Source: Streptomyces buecherae
Lineage (GTDB): Bacteria > Actinomycetota > Actinomycetes > Streptomycetales > Streptomycetaceae
Assembly: GCF_014295035.1 (NCBI RefSeq)
Contig: NZ_CP060404.1
Coordinates: 62,001 to 126,000 of the forward strand
Direction: 5' to 3'
DNA length: 64,000 bases
In this document: positions 17,484 to 25,819 of the stretch, piece after piece
Numbering within the stretch: position 1 is the stretch's first letter
Layout of the letters: every line of letters begins with the position of its first letter
Position numbers and translations under genes: made by a program
Notes under the pieces: model-generated
What the model was told of the DNA's origin: nothing
Seen by the model: only the letters and a program-made list of their open reading frames with translations
Databases searched by the model: none

Positions 17484-18593
17484 ATGGACTTCCCCTCCTC
17501 GACCCGCGCCGCCGTCCTCAGCGCCCACGGCGCCGGCCTTGACCTCACTGACCTGCCGCTTCCGGCGCAACCCGAACCGGGCGCGGCCGTGGTGCGCATC
17601 GTGTGCACGACGCTGTGCGGCACCGACATCGAGATCTGGTCGGGCAAGATGACCTTTCCCGGCATGCTGCCGATGGTGCTCGGCCACGAGATGGTCGGCG
17701 AGATCGTCGCCGTCGGCGAGGGCACCCGCGACGCCCTCGGCCGCGAGCTGTCCGTCGGCGACCGCATCGGCTGGTCCGAGTCGACGTGCGGCGCCTGCCA
17801 CGGCTGTACGGTGCTGCGCGAGCCGGTCGCCTGTTCCACCCGCGGCTACGGCTTTCTGCAACGCGCGGACGTGCCCCCGTACGCGACGGCGGGTCTGTGC
17901 GAGTACGCCTACGTGGTCCCGGGCGCGGCCAAACTCCTGCTGCCCGCGGCCATCCCCGACACCTGGGCCGCGATGGCCGGCTGCGCGGCGAAGACCGTGC
18001 TGCGGGCCTTCTCCCGGGTCGGCGGCGTACGCCCGGGCTCGCGCGTGGTCGTGCAGGGCTCGGGGGCGCTCGGCCTCTTCGCGACCGCGGTCGCCCACCT
18101 CAGCGGCGCGGGAACGGTGATCACCGTCGGCGCTCCCCCGGCGCGCCTGGAGCTGGCCCACGCCTTCGGCGCCCAGGAGACGGTGGACATCGCCCACGGG
18201 TCCGAGGCCACCGTCGCCCGGGTGCGGGAGCTGACCGGTGGTCAGGGCGCGGACCTGGTACTGGACTTCGCCGGCGCCCCCTCGGTCGGTCGGGAGGCCG
18301 TGGAGATGGCCGCGCAGCGCGGGCGCGTCGTCGTCGTGGGCTCCACCGGGCCGACGGCCGAACCGCTGGCGCTCGGCACGGTGATGGGCAAGGAGCTGAC
18401 CATCGTCGGCTCGCTCAACGGCGACATCGCCGACTACCACGACGCGATCGGCTTCTTCACCTCCTTCGCCGACCGCATGCCCTGGGACCGCCTCTTCGGC
18501 ACGCCCGTCGGGCTCTCGTCGGCCTCCGCGCGCATCGCCGCGATGAGCCGGCACGAGGAGATCAAGGCCGTCATCGACCCCCGGCTCCCCTGA
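17484..18593 (+). CDS. Zinc-dependent MDR alcohol dehydrogenase
   Basis: 369 residues. The catalytic zinc ligand is Cys in TLCGTD, followed by GHE (GHEMVGEI). The structural zinc site has four Cys with C-x2-C-x2-C-x7-C spacing (CGACHGCTVLREPVAC). The Rossmann motif is VVVQGSGALGLFA near 188. It interconverts an alcohol and a carbonyl with NAD(P). The start ATG 17484 follows CGAAGGAG. It is probably the first gene of a plus-strand operon continuing into the aldo/keto reductase, the HSL esterase and the exporter. Confidence 0.9.
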   Translation: MDFPSSTRAAVLSAHGAGLDLTDLPLPAQPEPGAAVVRIVCTTLCGTDIEIWSGKMTFPGMLPMVLGHEMVGEIVAVGEGTRDALGRELSVGDRIGWSESTCGACHGCTVLREPVACSTRGYGFLQRADVPPYATAGLCEYAYVVPGAAKLLLPAAIPDTWAAMAGCAAKTVLRAFSRVGGVRPGSRVVVQGSGALGLFATAVAHLSGAGTVITVGAPPARLELAHAFGAQETVDIAHGSEATVARVRELTGGQGADLVLDFAGAPSVGREAVEMAAQRGRVVVVGSTGPTAEPLALGTVMGKELTIVGSLNGDIADYHDAIGFFTSFADRMPWDRLFGTPVGLSSASARIAAMSRHEEIKAVIDPRLP

Positions 18594-18677
18594 CCGGCCG
18601 GCCACCCCCGTGGGCACCGGCGCTACCCGGTGCCGTCCGGTGATACCCGGAGAGACCCAGAGATTGAGGAACCACAC

Positions 18678-19640
18678 GTGACCACCACACAGCTCCCCCG
18701 GCACCCCATCGGCACCAGCGAACTCACGGCGTCGGCGCTCTCCCTCGGCTCGTGGCACACCTTCGACCGGATGGACTTCGCCGACGCGGTGGACCTGGTC
18801 CGCTACGCGCTCGACCGCGGCGTCACCCTGTTCGACGTGGGCGTCTACGGCCTGCCCGGCAAGCCCCCCGTCTTCACCGACGTGCTGTGGGGCGCCATCA
18901 TGCGCGCGGTCGGGGTTCCCCGGGACGCGTACCTGGCCTCGGTGAAGCTGTGGATCGAGGGCTTCGACGCGCGGGGCTTCGCGCCCCAGTTGAAGAACGC
19001 GTTCCTGCGCACCGGTCTCGACCACGCGGACCTGGTGATCCTCGGCGACCTGCGGCGCGACGACGTAGCCCTGGAGGACCTGGTCGGCGACCTCGCGGCG
19101 CTCACCGACGCCGGGCTGATCCGCGCCTGGGGCGTCAACAACTGGTCGGCGTCCGCCATCCACGCCCTGCGCCGCATCGCCGCCGAGCGCGGCGTGCCCG
19201 GGCCGCAGATCGCGCAGCTCAAGTACAGCCTCGCGCGCCGGTCCATCCCCGACGGGCAGCCCTTCGCCGCACTGTTCGACTCCGGCCTGAGCATGCAGTC
19301 GTCGGACGTCCTGGAGGGCGGCATCCTGGCCGGACGGACCGCGCCCGACCGGGAGATCGGCCGCGACCCCGGCTCGATCCGCGAGGCCATCGTGGCGACC
19401 GTGCCGGCCGTCACCCAGCTCGCCGAGAAGCTCGGCGCCACGCCGGCCCAGCTCGCGATCGCGTTCACGCTCAGCCACCCGGCCAACGCCACGACGCTGG
19501 TCGGCGCCACCAAGCTGGCGCAGGTACGGCAGAACATCGAGGCCCTGGACCTGCTGGAGCGGGTCGGCGCCGCCGAACTGCGCACCCTGGTCGAGCCGTT
19601 CTGGGTGGACCGCGGCATCGTCGACCCGGAAGGCCCCTGA
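18678..19640 (+). CDS. Aldo/keto reductase family protein (paralogue 2)
   Basis: 320 residues from GTG 18678 (GAGGA upstream); a longer in-frame extension has no homologous start. Paralogous to the AKR at 8565-9533: shared landmarks are LGSW-T-DRM, the WGVNNW segment, QLKY-LARRS and the SDV-EGG turn. Asp and Tyr are in LFDVGVYG and Lys is in VKLW. As in the paralogue, the catalytic His position is not His (strand DLVILGDL). It lies 84 bp downstream of the MDR dehydrogenase gene; NAD(P)-linked carbonyl chemistry on a catabolic intermediate is likely. Confidence 0.87.
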   Translation: MTTTQLPRHPIGTSELTASALSLGSWHTFDRMDFADAVDLVRYALDRGVTLFDVGVYGLPGKPPVFTDVLWGAIMRAVGVPRDAYLASVKLWIEGFDARGFAPQLKNAFLRTGLDHADLVILGDLRRDDVALEDLVGDLAALTDAGLIRAWGVNNWSASAIHALRRIAAERGVPGPQIAQLKYSLARRSIPDGQPFAALFDSGLSMQSSDVLEGGILAGRTAPDREIGRDPGSIREAIVATVPAVTQLAEKLGATPAQLAIAFTLSHPANATTLVGATKLAQVRQNIEALDLLERVGAAELRTLVEPFWVDRGIVDPEGP

Positions 19641-19643
19641 CCG

Positions 19644-19814
19644 ATGACGGCCCCGCCCCGCAGACCGAACCAGGAGCGACCGGTGACCCGCATATCCGAC
19701 CCGCGCGGCGGGCCCGGCGTCCGCGGCGCGGGTGCCGGCGGCGCCGCGCCCGCCGACAGCCAGCCCGTGCGCGCGCGGCAGGTCGCGCGCCCGCGCCCGG
19801 GCCCGCAGTGGTGA
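19644..19814 (+). CDS. Small hypothetical reading frame, uncertain
   Basis: 56 codons between the aldo/keto reductase and esterase genes, rich in Arg, Pro, Ala and Gly, with no recognisable domain. A second possible start (GTG 19683) has AGGAG upstream. Its stop overlaps an in-frame GTG (19811) of the esterase gene (GTGA). It may be a translated leader that couples ribosomes to the esterase gene, or just chance open sequence. Confidence 0.2.
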   Translation: MTAPPRRPNQERPVTRISDPRGGPGVRGAGAGGAAPADSQPVRARQVARPRPGPQW

Positions 19815-19819
19815 CCGGC

Positions 19820-20809
19820 ATGCCGCGCCCGCGCCCCGTCCCCTACGACCCGCATCTGGAGCCGGGCCTGGCCGCGTGCCGCGAGCTCATCGAGGGCATC
19901 CCGCTGCGGGCCCACACCATCCACGCCAACCGCGCCCACTTCGCCACGATCGTGCCGCCGCTGGAGACGGCGATCGGCGCCAGCCCGGTGGACTTCGAAC
20001 ACGTCACCGTGGCCGGCCCGGCGGGCGCGCCGGAGGTGGAGCTGACCGTCCTGCGGCCCCGTGGCGGGGTGCGCGGGGCGCCCGGGATCTACGCCATCCA
20101 CGGTGGCGGCATGATCCTGGGTAACCGGTTCTTCGGCGCGGCGGGCCTGGTCGACGAGGTGGTGCGCTACGGCGCCGTCGCCGCGACCGTCGAGTACCGG
20201 CTCGCGCCCGAGCATCCCGCGCCAGCCGCCGCCGAGGACTGCTACGCCGGGTTGGTCTGGTTCGCCGAACACGCCCGCGACCTGGGCGTCGACCCGTCCC
20301 GCATCCTGGTCAGCGGCGCGAGCGCGGGCGGCGGCCTGAGCGCCGCGGTCGCGCTGATGGCCCGCGACCGCGGCGGCCCCGCCCTGGCCGGGCAGCTCCT
20401 GGACTGCCCGATGCTGGACGACCGCAACGAGTCGGTCTCCAGTCGGCAGTACGACGGCATCGGCATCTGGGACCGGCACAACAACGACACCGCCTGGAAC
20501 GCCGTGCTGGGCGCGGACCGGGGCACCGAGGGCGTCTCGCCCTACGCGGCGCCCGCGCGCGCCGCCGACCTGTCCGGGCTGCCGCCCGCCTTCGTCACGG
20601 TCGGCGCGGCCGAGGTCTTCCGCGACGAGGCCGTCGAGTACGCCACCCGCGTCTGGGCCACCGGCGGCCAGGCCGAACTGCACGTGTGGGCCGGCGCGTA
20701 CCACGGCTTCACCGGCTTCTCGCCGGACACCGAGGTGTCCCGGGCCGCGGCGGCCACCCGCGCGTCGTGGATACGGCGCGTCCTGGGCAGTACCGGCCGG
20801 TCGCGGTGA
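19820..20809 (+). CDS. Alpha/beta hydrolase, HSL (hormone-sensitive lipase-like) family, paralogue 1
   Basis: About 329 residues. The oxyanion-hole motif HGGGM is near residue 95, the nucleophile elbow is SGASAGGG, the EYRLAPEHPAPAAAED segment is typical of HSL/Est family IV esterases, and the catalytic His is in YHGFTGF. It would hydrolyse a carboxyl ester or lactone. ATG 19820 matches the start of the paralogue at 32318 (both begin with a PRPVP-DP pattern); GTG 19811, which overlaps a small upstream frame, is possible. The stop overlaps the exporter gene start by four bases. Confidence 0.87.
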   Translation: MPRPRPVPYDPHLEPGLAACRELIEGIPLRAHTIHANRAHFATIVPPLETAIGASPVDFEHVTVAGPAGAPEVELTVLRPRGGVRGAPGIYAIHGGGMILGNRFFGAAGLVDEVVRYGAVAATVEYRLAPEHPAPAAAEDCYAGLVWFAEHARDLGVDPSRILVSGASAGGGLSAAVALMARDRGGPALAGQLLDCPMLDDRNESVSSRQYDGIGIWDRHNNDTAWNAVLGADRGTEGVSPYAAPARAADLSGLPPAFVTVGAAEVFRDEAVEYATRVWATGGQAELHVWAGAYHGFTGFSPDTEVSRAAAATRASWIRRVLGSTGRSR

Positions 20810-22083
20810 CGACGGCCGCACCGCGCGGCGCGCGGGTGATGAGCGCGCGCCGCGCCGCGTTCGTCCTGGGCTCGCTCGAGGTGTTCGGGCCGCTGTCGAT
20901 GGACCTGTCCATGCCGCTGCTGCCGCACCTCGCCAGGGACCTGCACACCAGCGACAGCCTCGCCCAGGCGTCCATGTCGGTGTGCATGCTCGGGCTCGCG
21001 CTCGGGCAGCTCGTGACGGGACCGCTCAGCGACCGGTTCGGCAGGCGGCGGCCCCTGCTGTGGGGAGTGGCGCTGTTCACGGTGTTCTCGCTGCTGTGCG
21101 CGTTCGCGCCGACCATCGAGACCCTGCTCGTCCTGCGGTTCCTACAGGGCGTCGCCGGGTCGGCGGGCGTCGTCATCGCGCTCGCCGCGGCCCGGGACAT
21201 CGCCTCCGGCGCCGAGCTGGCGCGGCTGCTCAGCCTGCTCGGCCTGGTCGGGGCGCTGGCCCCGATCCTGGCGCCGGTGGCCGGCGGGCAGCTCGCGGCC
21301 GTACTGGACTGGCGGGGCCTGTTCGTGGTCCTGGCCGGCGTGGGCGTCGCCCTGCTGGTCGTCTCGGCCACGCTGCTGCCCGAGACCCTGCCACCCCCGC
21401 TGCGGCACGCGGGCGGGTTCGCCGAGACGGGCCGCCGGTTCGGCGTGGTCCTGCGCGACCGGCTGTTCGTCTGCTACCTGCTGGTGGGGGCGTGCACCGG
21501 TACGGCGTTCTTCACCTACCTGGCGTCCATCAGCTTCGTCCTGCAGGACGGCTTCCACCTCAGCCCGCAGGCGTTCGGTCTCGTCTTCGCGATGAACGCG
21601 ATCGTCGCGGTGTTCGGGTCGCTGTCCAACCGCGCCGTCGTACGCCGGGCCGGCCCGGCGCGCATGTACGTACTGGGTACGACGGCGACGGCGGTCGCCG
21701 CCCTGGCCCTGCTCGGCACGGTCGTGCTCGGGCTCGGCCTCGGCCTGCTGCTCGTCGTCCTCGCGCTGGTGCTGTTCTGCTACGGGGTGATCAGCCCGAA
21801 CAGCTCGACCCTCGCGCTCACGGGCCACGGCGAGCGCGCCGGGACCGCGGCGGCCCTGCTCGGCATGTCGAGCTTCGCCGTCGGCCCCGTCGTCGCCCCG
21901 CTCGTCGCGCTCGGCGGCAGCCCGGAGCTGACCATGGCCTGCACCATGGCCGTCGCCACCACCCTCGCCTGCGTGCTGGTGTGGGCCACGGTGCGCCCCC
22001 GCCTGCGCCGGTCCCAGGACGCCCCACCCGCCGGCGCACACCACGCCGACGACGCCGGGGCCCAGCACGGCGCCCTGCACTGA
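20806..22083 (+). CDS. MFS drug-resistance-type exporter (Bcr/CflA family)
   Basis: 425 residues from GTG 20806, which overlaps the esterase stop (GTGA); ATG 20839 just before the first TM is the alternative. Twelve TM segments are expected. The MFS motif between TM2 and TM3 is GPLSDRFGRRRPLL, and FLQGVAGSAGVVIA and DWRGLF are typical of Bcr/CflA proteins. Proton-coupled efflux of a toxic substrate or intermediate is the usual role. The operon context suggests it protects the cell from, or moves, the compound processed by the MDR/AKR/esterase genes. Confidence 0.88.
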   Translation: MTTAAPRGARVMSARRAAFVLGSLEVFGPLSMDLSMPLLPHLARDLHTSDSLAQASMSVCMLGLALGQLVTGPLSDRFGRRRPLLWGVALFTVFSLLCAFAPTIETLLVLRFLQGVAGSAGVVIALAAARDIASGAELARLLSLLGLVGALAPILAPVAGGQLAAVLDWRGLFVVLAGVGVALLVVSATLLPETLPPPLRHAGGFAETGRRFGVVLRDRLFVCYLLVGACTGTAFFTYLASISFVLQDGFHLSPQAFGLVFAMNAIVAVFGSLSNRAVVRRAGPARMYVLGTTATAVAALALLGTVVLGLGLGLLLVVLALVLFCYGVISPNSSTLALTGHGERAGTAAALLGMSSFAVGPVVAPLVALGGSPELTMACTMAVATTLACVLVWATVRPRLRRSQDAPPAGAHHADDAGAQHGALH

Positions 22084-22129
22084 TCGCCCCACGCCGATCT
22101 CCCCTCGCGTACGCCCCGTCGCACGCGCC

Positions 22130-22166
22130 AGAGCCGCCGCCGGCACCCCTCGCCGGCGGCGGCTCT
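22130..22166 (+). terminator. Strong hairpin terminator after exporter gene
   Basis: 14-bp perfect arms AGAGCCGCCGCCGG / CCGGCGGCGGCTCT (22130-22143 and 22153-22166) with a 9-base loop, 47 bp after the exporter stop codon. Confidence 0.75.
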
Positions 22167-22245
22167 CGTGCGTGGCGGCCCACGTCGTGGGCGGCCTGCG
22201 ACCACGGCCCAGCGGGAAGCGTGCGGTCGGCGCGGAACAGACGAA

Positions 22246-22275
22246 ACCGGGTGACGGCCGAAGCCGTCACCCGGT
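22246..22275 (-). terminator. Hairpin with UUCG tetraloop after hpaD-like gene
   Basis: 13-bp perfect arms ACCGGGTGACGGC / GCCGTCACCCGGT. On the minus strand the loop reads TTCG closed by C-G, the very stable UUCG tetraloop. It lies 19 bp beyond the stop of the extradiol dioxygenase gene and ends that operon. Confidence 0.75.
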
Positions 22276-22293
22276 GGGCCACCCGGTGGTGGG

Positions 22294-23322
22294 TCAGTCG
22301 CCCTGCTTGGCCGGCTCGACGATCCCGAGGCCGTCGGCGCCGACCTGGACCGCGGACTCGTCCAGGACGGACTCGGTGACGGGCACCGGGCGGCCGTCCA
22401 GGTCGAGGACCGGGGACGCCTCCTTGTACCAGGACTCGATCACCGCGTTGCCCCAGAAGTCCCGGCGTCGGTCGTCGTGGACGTTCCACCGGTAGGTCTC
22501 GTGGTCCGGGTCGCCGGTGTAGTAGTCGGAGGTGTAGATCTCCACCCGGTGGCCGTCCGGGTCGCGCAGGTAGAGGTAGAAGGCGTTGGAGACGCCGTGC
22601 CGGCCCGGGCCCCGCTCGATGTGGTGTTCCTGGCGCAGCGAGCCGAAGAGGTCGGCGGTGCGCAGCACCTGGTGCGACTCGTGGGTGGCCACGCCCACGT
22701 GGTGCAGGCGCGGGCCCGCGCCGCCGGTGAAGGCCACGTCGTGGACGGTCTGCTTGCGGTACATCCAGGCCGCGTACAGCTCGTGTTCGTCGCCCTCGAT
22801 CGTCTCCGAGCAGCCGAAGCCGAGCGCCTCGTAGTGGGCGTAGGCGGCGGGGATGTCGGGGGTGCAGATGTTGAAGTGGTCCAGGCGCGCTATCTCGGCG
22901 CCGCGGCGCAGGTCGTAGCGCTGGATGAGGCGCTCGGCGCGCTCGATGTCGTGGAAGAACTCCACCGGGAAACCGAGCGGGTCGATGACGCGCACGGCGT
23001 CGCCGACCCCCGGCGTGCCCGCTCCCTTGGGCACGCGGCGCACGGGCCGGCCGAGCGCGGTGAAGTACGCCTCGGCGCGGTCGACGTCCTCGCTGGTGCG
23101 CACCCGGTAGGAGAGGTGGTCCAGGGCCGCCGTCCCGCCCTTGCGGAGCACCAGGGAGTGGTGGGTCAGCTCGTCGGTGCCGCGCAGGCACAGCAGGGAC
23201 TCGTCCTGGTACTGGAGGTGGAAGCCGAGCATGTCGACCCAGAACCAGCGGGCCTTGGCCAGGTCGGTGACGACGAGCTGGGCGTAGGCGGAGCGGACGA
23301 CGTCAGGAGGGGTGAGGGTCAT
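22294..23322 (-). CDS. hpaD: 3,4-dihydroxyphenylacetate (homoprotocatechuate) 2,3-dioxygenase
   Basis: 342 residues, type I extradiol dioxygenase built from two VOC modules. It closely follows the Fe/Mn homoprotocatechuate dioxygenases of Brevibacterium/Arthrobacter, e.g. SAYAQLVVTDLAKAR at the N-terminus and RGPGRHGVSNAFYLYL in the second domain. The metal ligands are His in RLDHFN, His in RLHHV and Glu in HRVEIYT. It opens the ring of homoprotocatechuate to 5-carboxymethyl-2-hydroxymuconate semialdehyde. ATG 23322 has AAGGAG nine bases upstream; GTG 23346, overlapping the HpaE stop, is the alternative. Last gene of the minus-strand operon. Confidence 0.93.
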   Translation of the reverse strand: MTLTPPDVVRSAYAQLVVTDLAKARWFWVDMLGFHLQYQDESLLCLRGTDELTHHSLVLRKGGTAALDHLSYRVRTSEDVDRAEAYFTALGRPVRRVPKGAGTPGVGDAVRVIDPLGFPVEFFHDIERAERLIQRYDLRRGAEIARLDHFNICTPDIPAAYAHYEALGFGCSETIEGDEHELYAAWMYRKQTVHDVAFTGGAGPRLHHVGVATHESHQVLRTADLFGSLRQEHHIERGPGRHGVSNAFYLYLRDPDGHRVEIYTSDYYTGDPDHETYRWNVHDDRRRDFWGNAVIESWYKEASPVLDLDGRPVPVTESVLDESAVQVGADGLGIVEPAKQGD

Positions 23323-23342
23323 GGGAGGTCGCTCCTTGACGG

Positions 23343-24839
23343 TCACGCGCCGAAGCGGGGGGTGTGGGGCTGGTCGAGCATGACGTGGACGATCTTCGAC
23401 TCGGTGTAGAAGTCGATACTATGCGCACCGCCCTCGCGGCCGAGGCCGGACGACTTGACTCCGCCGAAGGGAGTGCGCAGGTCACGCACGTTGTGGGAGT
23501 TGATCCAGACCATGCCGGACTCGACGGCGTGCGCGACGCGGTGCCCGCGCTTGAGGTCGGAGGTCCACACGTAGGCGGCGAGCCCGTACTCGGTGGCGTT
23601 GGCCAGCTCGACGGCCTCGGTCTCGTCGTCGAAGGGGGCCACGGCCACGACCGGGCCGAAGATCTCCTCCTGGAAGATGCGGGCGTCGCGGGGGACGTCG
23701 GCGAAGACGGTGGGCTGGAGGTAGTTGCCCTCCGGCAGGTGCGCGGGGCGTCCGCCGCCGGCTACCAGCTTCGCCTCCTGCTGCCCGATCTCGACGTAGT
23801 CGAGGACACGCGCGTAGTGCTCGGCGTGGACCAGGGCGCCGACCTCGGTGGCCGGGTCCGACGGAAGGCCGACCTTCACGCGCTCGGCGCGCTCGGCCAG
23901 GCGGCGGGTGAACTCCTCGTAGATCGGGCGCTCCACCAGGACGCGGGAGCCGGCGGTGCAGCGTTCGCCGTTGAGGGAGAAGACGCCGAAGACGACCGAG
24001 TCCAGCGCCGCGTCCAGGTCGGCGTCGGCGAAGAGCACGACCGGGGACTTGCCGCCCAGCTCCATCGACGTGGTCTTCAGGTGCGCCGCCGAGCTGCGGA
24101 CGATGTGTCGGCCGGTGTCGGTGGAGCCGGTGAAGGAGATCAGCGGCACGCCGGGGTGGTCCACCAGCGCCTGGCCGGCCTCCTCGCCGATGCCGTGCAC
24201 GATGTTGACCACGCCGGACGGTACGCCGGCCTCGTCCAGGATCTCGGGCCACAGGCTCGCGGACAGGGGCGTCCACTCGGCGGGCTTGAGCACCAGGGTG
24301 CAGCCGGAGGCCAGCGCCGGGGCCAGCTTCCAGCTCTCCAGCATGAACGGGGTGTTCCAGGGGGTGATCAGGCCGGCGACGCCGACGGGGGTGCGGACGA
24401 CGTAGTTGATCTGCTGGTCGCCGGCGCGGAACGCCTCCTCGCCGATGGCGACGATGACGTCGGCGAAGTAGCGGAAGTTCTCGGCCGCCCGCCGGGCCTG
24501 GCCGCGGGCCTGGGTGATGGGCAGGCCGGAGTCGAAGGTCTCGAAGGCGGCCAGGCGCTCCTCGCGCGCCTCGACGCCGTCGGCGATCCGGTACAGGACG
24601 CGGGCACGCTCCCGGTTGCCCAGCTTCGACCAGGCGGGGAAGGCGGCGCGGGCCGCAGTGACGGCGCGGTCCACGTCGTCGGTGGTGCCGGCCGCCGCGG
24701 TGGCGTAGGGGGCGTTGGAGACGGGGTCGCTGACGGGGAACGTGCGGCCGTCGGCGCTGTCGGTGAGTTCGCCACCGATCCAGTGGCGGATCCGGGTGGG
24801 CAGGTCGGCCGGGCGGCCCGGGGTGGGGTTCGTGGACAT
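23343..24839 (-). CDS. hpaE: 5-carboxymethyl-2-hydroxymuconate semialdehyde dehydrogenase (HpaE-like)
   Basis: 498 residues, ALDH superfamily. Landmarks are LITPWNTPFMLESWKLAPAL, the SMELGGKSP general-base motif, the catalytic Cys in NGERCTAGSR, and the C-terminal PFGGVKSSGLGREGG. The NGERCTAGSR active-site string is typical of HpaE. It oxidises the ring-cleavage product of HpaD to the dicarboxylate. The start ATG 24839 has GGGAAGAG upstream. Its neighbours (HpaD downstream, FAH-type HpaG upstream) support the assignment. Confidence 0.9.
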   Translation of the reverse strand: MSTNPTPGRPADLPTRIRHWIGGELTDSADGRTFPVSDPVSNAPYATAAAGTTDDVDRAVTAARAAFPAWSKLGNRERARVLYRIADGVEAREERLAAFETFDSGLPITQARGQARRAAENFRYFADVIVAIGEEAFRAGDQQINYVVRTPVGVAGLITPWNTPFMLESWKLAPALASGCTLVLKPAEWTPLSASLWPEILDEAGVPSGVVNIVHGIGEEAGQALVDHPGVPLISFTGSTDTGRHIVRSSAAHLKTTSMELGGKSPVVLFADADLDAALDSVVFGVFSLNGERCTAGSRVLVERPIYEEFTRRLAERAERVKVGLPSDPATEVGALVHAEHYARVLDYVEIGQQEAKLVAGGGRPAHLPEGNYLQPTVFADVPRDARIFQEEIFGPVVAVAPFDDETEAVELANATEYGLAAYVWTSDLKRGHRVAHAVESGMVWINSHNVRDLRTPFGGVKSSGLGREGGAHSIDFYTESKIVHVMLDQPHTPRFGA

Positions 24840-24864
24840 GGGTGTCTCTTCCCGTAGCGGAGGG

Positions 24865-25785
24865 TCAGAGCTGCTGGGTGAGGTCGCCGCCCTCGGCGAG
24901 CAGGGCGCGGACGCGGGTAAGGCCGTCCTCGGTGGGCGGGGTGAGCGGGGGGCGTACGTGGTGCGAGGCGATGCGGCCCTGCTGCTCCAGCACCCACTTG
25001 GCCGGGGCCGGGTTGGTCTCGACGAACAGCAGGTCGACCAGGGGGTGCAGGCGGTAGTGCAGCTCTCGCGCGGCCTCGTGGTCGCCGGCCTCCCACAGTT
25101 CGTACATCCGGGCCACGGCGGTGGGTGCCAGGTTGGCGACGGCGGAGACGAAGCCGGCCCCGCCGAGCGCGAGCAGCGGCAGGCACAGCAACTCGATGCC
25201 GGACCACACGAGCAGCTCACGGCCGCAGGCGTGCAGGACGCGGGAGAAGTGCTCGAAGTCCTTGGTGGTCTCCTTGACGCCGACGAAGTTGTCGAAGTCG
25301 GTGAACAGCCGCCGCACCGTGTCCGGCGCGATGTCCACGGCGGTGCGCGAGGGGACGTTGTAGGCGACCAGCGGCAGGTCGGGGAACTCGCGGGCCACGG
25401 TGGCGTACCACTGGTACAGCGCCTCCTGGGTGGGGCGCGCGTAGTACGGGGTGATGACCAGGGCGGCGTCCGCGCCCAGCTCCCGGGCCGCCGCGGTGAT
25501 CTCCAGCGTCTCGTCCAGCTTGTGCGAGCCGGTGCCGGGCAGGAACGGCACCCGGTCGCCGATCTCGGCGGCGGCGGTGCGCATGGCGGCGATGCGCTCG
25601 GCGGCGCTCTGCGCGGAGGGTTCGCCGGTCGAGCCGCCCAGCGAGATGCCGTGCGAGCCGGACTCCAACTGCCAGCGGACCAGGCCCCGCAGGCTGTCGT
25701 GGTCGACCGCGCCGTCGGCGGTGAACGGCGTGACGAGGGGGGCGATGGACCCGCGGATGGTGGCGGGGTCGGTGCGGAACTTCAT
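24865..25785 (-). CDS. DapA-family class I aldolase/lyase
   Basis: 306 residues, DHDPS/N-acetylneuraminate-lyase fold. The N-terminal IAPLVTPFTADGAVD, the GSTGE substrate-binding motif (GGSTGEPS), the YNVPSRTA tyrosine motif and the Schiff-base Lys in FVGVKETT are all present. By position in the homoprotocatechuate operon it could replace HpaI, cleaving a 2-oxo-4-hydroxy acid to pyruvate and succinate semialdehyde. True lysine-pathway DapA is the alternative but would be misplaced here. A GGAG precedes ATG 25785 by a few bases. The genes on both sides are tightly spaced in the same direction. Confidence 0.87.
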   Translation of the reverse strand: MKFRTDPATIRGSIAPLVTPFTADGAVDHDSLRGLVRWQLESGSHGISLGGSTGEPSAQSAAERIAAMRTAAAEIGDRVPFLPGTGSHKLDETLEITAAARELGADAALVITPYYARPTQEALYQWYATVAREFPDLPLVAYNVPSRTAVDIAPDTVRRLFTDFDNFVGVKETTKDFEHFSRVLHACGRELLVWSGIELLCLPLLALGGAGFVSAVANLAPTAVARMYELWEAGDHEAARELHYRLHPLVDLLFVETNPAPAKWVLEQQGRIASHHVRPPLTPPTEDGLTRVRALLAEGGDLTQQL

Positions 25786-25819
25786 GGGGTGCTCCGTGGG
25801 TGGGTGGGTGCGGGCGGGT

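Noticed and set aside
24865..25785. Housekeeping dapA (lysine biosynthesis)
   Set aside because: The fold fits, but the location inside a homoprotocatechuate operon and absence of other lysine genes make a catabolic lyase more likely.
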